The position numbers and the translations under genes are program-made. From NCBI GenBank assembly GCA_016702705.1, contig JADJDM010000011.1, forward strand, positions 1-37,631: 37,631 nt of DNA, read 5' to 3'. Positions 36,357-37,631 of this stretch are shown piece after piece (position 1 is the first letter of the stretch; the number at the start of each line of letters is the position of its first letter). The DNA comes from Bacteroidota bacterium (lineage in GTDB: Bacteria; Bacteroidota; Bacteroidia; B-17B0; Aurantibacillaceae). Below the pieces are notes generated by a model. It did not search any database. It had not been told where the DNA came from and was given only the letters and a program-made list of their open reading frames with translations.

Positions 36357-37545
36357 CTAGTTTTCAATAAAATTAATTAAAGCGTTTGCTAGGAGATAGC
36401 CTTGGAATTTATAACCGCCACGTAAAAAGTGTACATAATCATTATTAACTAGTCCTTCAGCTTTCCATTGTTTCATGCTACCTTTTCCGCCCATGACTTT
36501 ATAAAGGTCCCAAATTGCGAGCTTTTTTTTTCCTTTGCCACTTTCTCTTAGTATTGTGTTTACATTTGTTGTTTTATTGTTTTCGATTGGTCTTTTCTTT
36601 TTAACATGATAATTTTCAGATGGACAAGTAAAGAATTACATCTGTTTTTGGGAAAGCCATCTTAAGTTTAGAAAGAAATAAATTTACATAGAGAATAAAT
36701 TCTTCATCTGTATATTTTGAGGAATAAGATTCGTTAGTTCCGAGTGAAACAATTACTAAGTCGGCCTCTAAGTAATTTTAGTTGTTCGAAAAAGACTGTT
36801 TGACAATAGTCTTTAAAACGCGCTGCCATTTATACCTATTGAATTATAAATTAATCCTTGATTTAAATTTTCGAGATAAATCCCGTGTAAAGTAAAGTTA
36901 CTGCGATTAAAATTAATGAACATAGAGCTTTGAGGCGAGGAAGAATTAAACGTAAGAGTGTCGAACAGTTTTTGATTTTCTTTAAGTGGCTTAGGTTTAT
37001 TTTTACCATTAAAATTTATCTCTGCATTAGAACTTGAAGAATAGAAAAGAATAGACTTTGCGTAAGCCATAGGTAGCGAATCATACCCAATTTCAAATTA
37101 ATTGAGCCAGAATCTGTAAACACTCTTTAACGAAACTCCCATTAAACCAATTGGAAAATTGTGCTTAAAATCAATATTTGTGCTTTTTATCCACTCGTTG
37201 GAAGATACTGCCGTATAATCTTTGGGGGACCATTTGTTTTTGCTATTGAATAAGGAAAAACAGTCCTGCTACTGCCATTACCATATTTATTTTGAAGCAC
37301 CTCTTGTTTCACTAGTTAATTTGTTTGCCTGAATATGAGAGTCGCCTATATGTATAATGTTAATTTTATTCTTCTGCCCCTTTTTTGGGAATCCATTTTT
37401 GATTTAAAATAGAGAGGCTAGAATATGAATATTCAATAACATTTTCTCTAAATTTAGATTGGCATATTGCGTTTGTGAGTTTAAACCAAATTCGCTAGGA
37501 AGATTAGAAAAATAATACTTTAGTTAAATTTGAAAATGGCCTCAT
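36357..37545 (-). CDS. Secreted SGNH/GDSL-type hydrolase (many frameshifts)
   Basis: Read across frames from about ATG 37545 (MRPFSNLTKVLFF), the protein contains INIIHIGDSHIQANKLTSET (block I with the catalytic Ser in GDSH), SIGINGSAFKDYC (Gly/Asn blocks), ADLVIVSLGTNESYSSKYTD (block III) and FPKTDVILCPSENYH. The end reads NNDYVHFLRGGYKFQGYLLA (block V with Asp-x-x-His) and NALINFIEN with the stop at 36357. This order is that of SGNH hydrolases that often deacetylate or de-esterify surface glycans. At least eight frame breaks, the densest part of the right end. The start is uncertain. Confidence 0.65.
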
Positions 37546-37631
37546 TATTAAAATTGAAAATATATAAATGGCTGAACACTTGATGATCGGACTTGAATTA
37601 TAACCTGTATTAATAGAGCAAGTAAAATTAT

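Overview
The window reads as a low-GC Bacteroidota chromosome, probably of the Flavobacteriia/Sphingobacteriia type. The signs are type IX secretion sorting tails (YPNP/FPNP modules), a DUF983 protein, a WbqC-like protein, Bacteroidota promoters (TTTG, about 18 nt, TAnnTTTG) and weak ribosome binding sites. Many housekeeping genes (dtd, recX, glmS, mutS, dnaJ) are interrupted by one-base shifts, mostly at homopolymers. The shifts become denser toward both ends of the window. I read most of them as uncorrected long-read errors, so I annotate reconstructed genes and state where the frame moves.

Left part, 1-17156, core genome. Two secreted or lipoprotein genes (121-4444) lead into a dtd, mazG-like, recX run (4566-5814), a HAD phosphatase (5998-6415), glmS (6485-7894, missing about 140 internal codons), DUF983, a PepSY-like periplasmic protein, a hypothetical secreted protein, and a T9SS protein and mutS on the minus strand. 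A WbqC-like gene is divergent from grpE, dnaJ and folB, and the block ends with tRNA-Cys(GCA) and a strong terminator. Degenerate intergenic repeats of one family lie at 5815, 8838, 10275 and 13968.

Right part, 17157-33427, accessory island. It opens with hypothetical genes and a helix-turn-helix gene behind a perfect operator-like palindrome. Next come a lipoprotein archaemetzincin, a secreted caspase-like protease and a kinase-TPR-FHA protein. A tandemly duplicated three-gene unit (24887-29072) follows; its two copies have decayed in complementary ways, and the first copy carries two PD-(D/E)XK-like nuclease genes. After it come a uracil-DNA-glycosylase-like gene, a DnaB-type helicase lacking the N-terminal domain, and a retron: ncRNA 31185-31349, reverse transcriptase 31357-32349 and a small membrane protein as candidate effector. 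A second archaemetzincin paralogue closes the island. The helicase stop codon lies one base before the retron ncRNA, so the helicase may be part of the retron locus.

Far right, 33509-37631, minus strand. A secreted SGNH hydrolase, a possible small Cys-containing peptide, a beta-propeller protein and a secreted alpha/beta hydrolase with a LysM-like tail form a cell-surface cluster.
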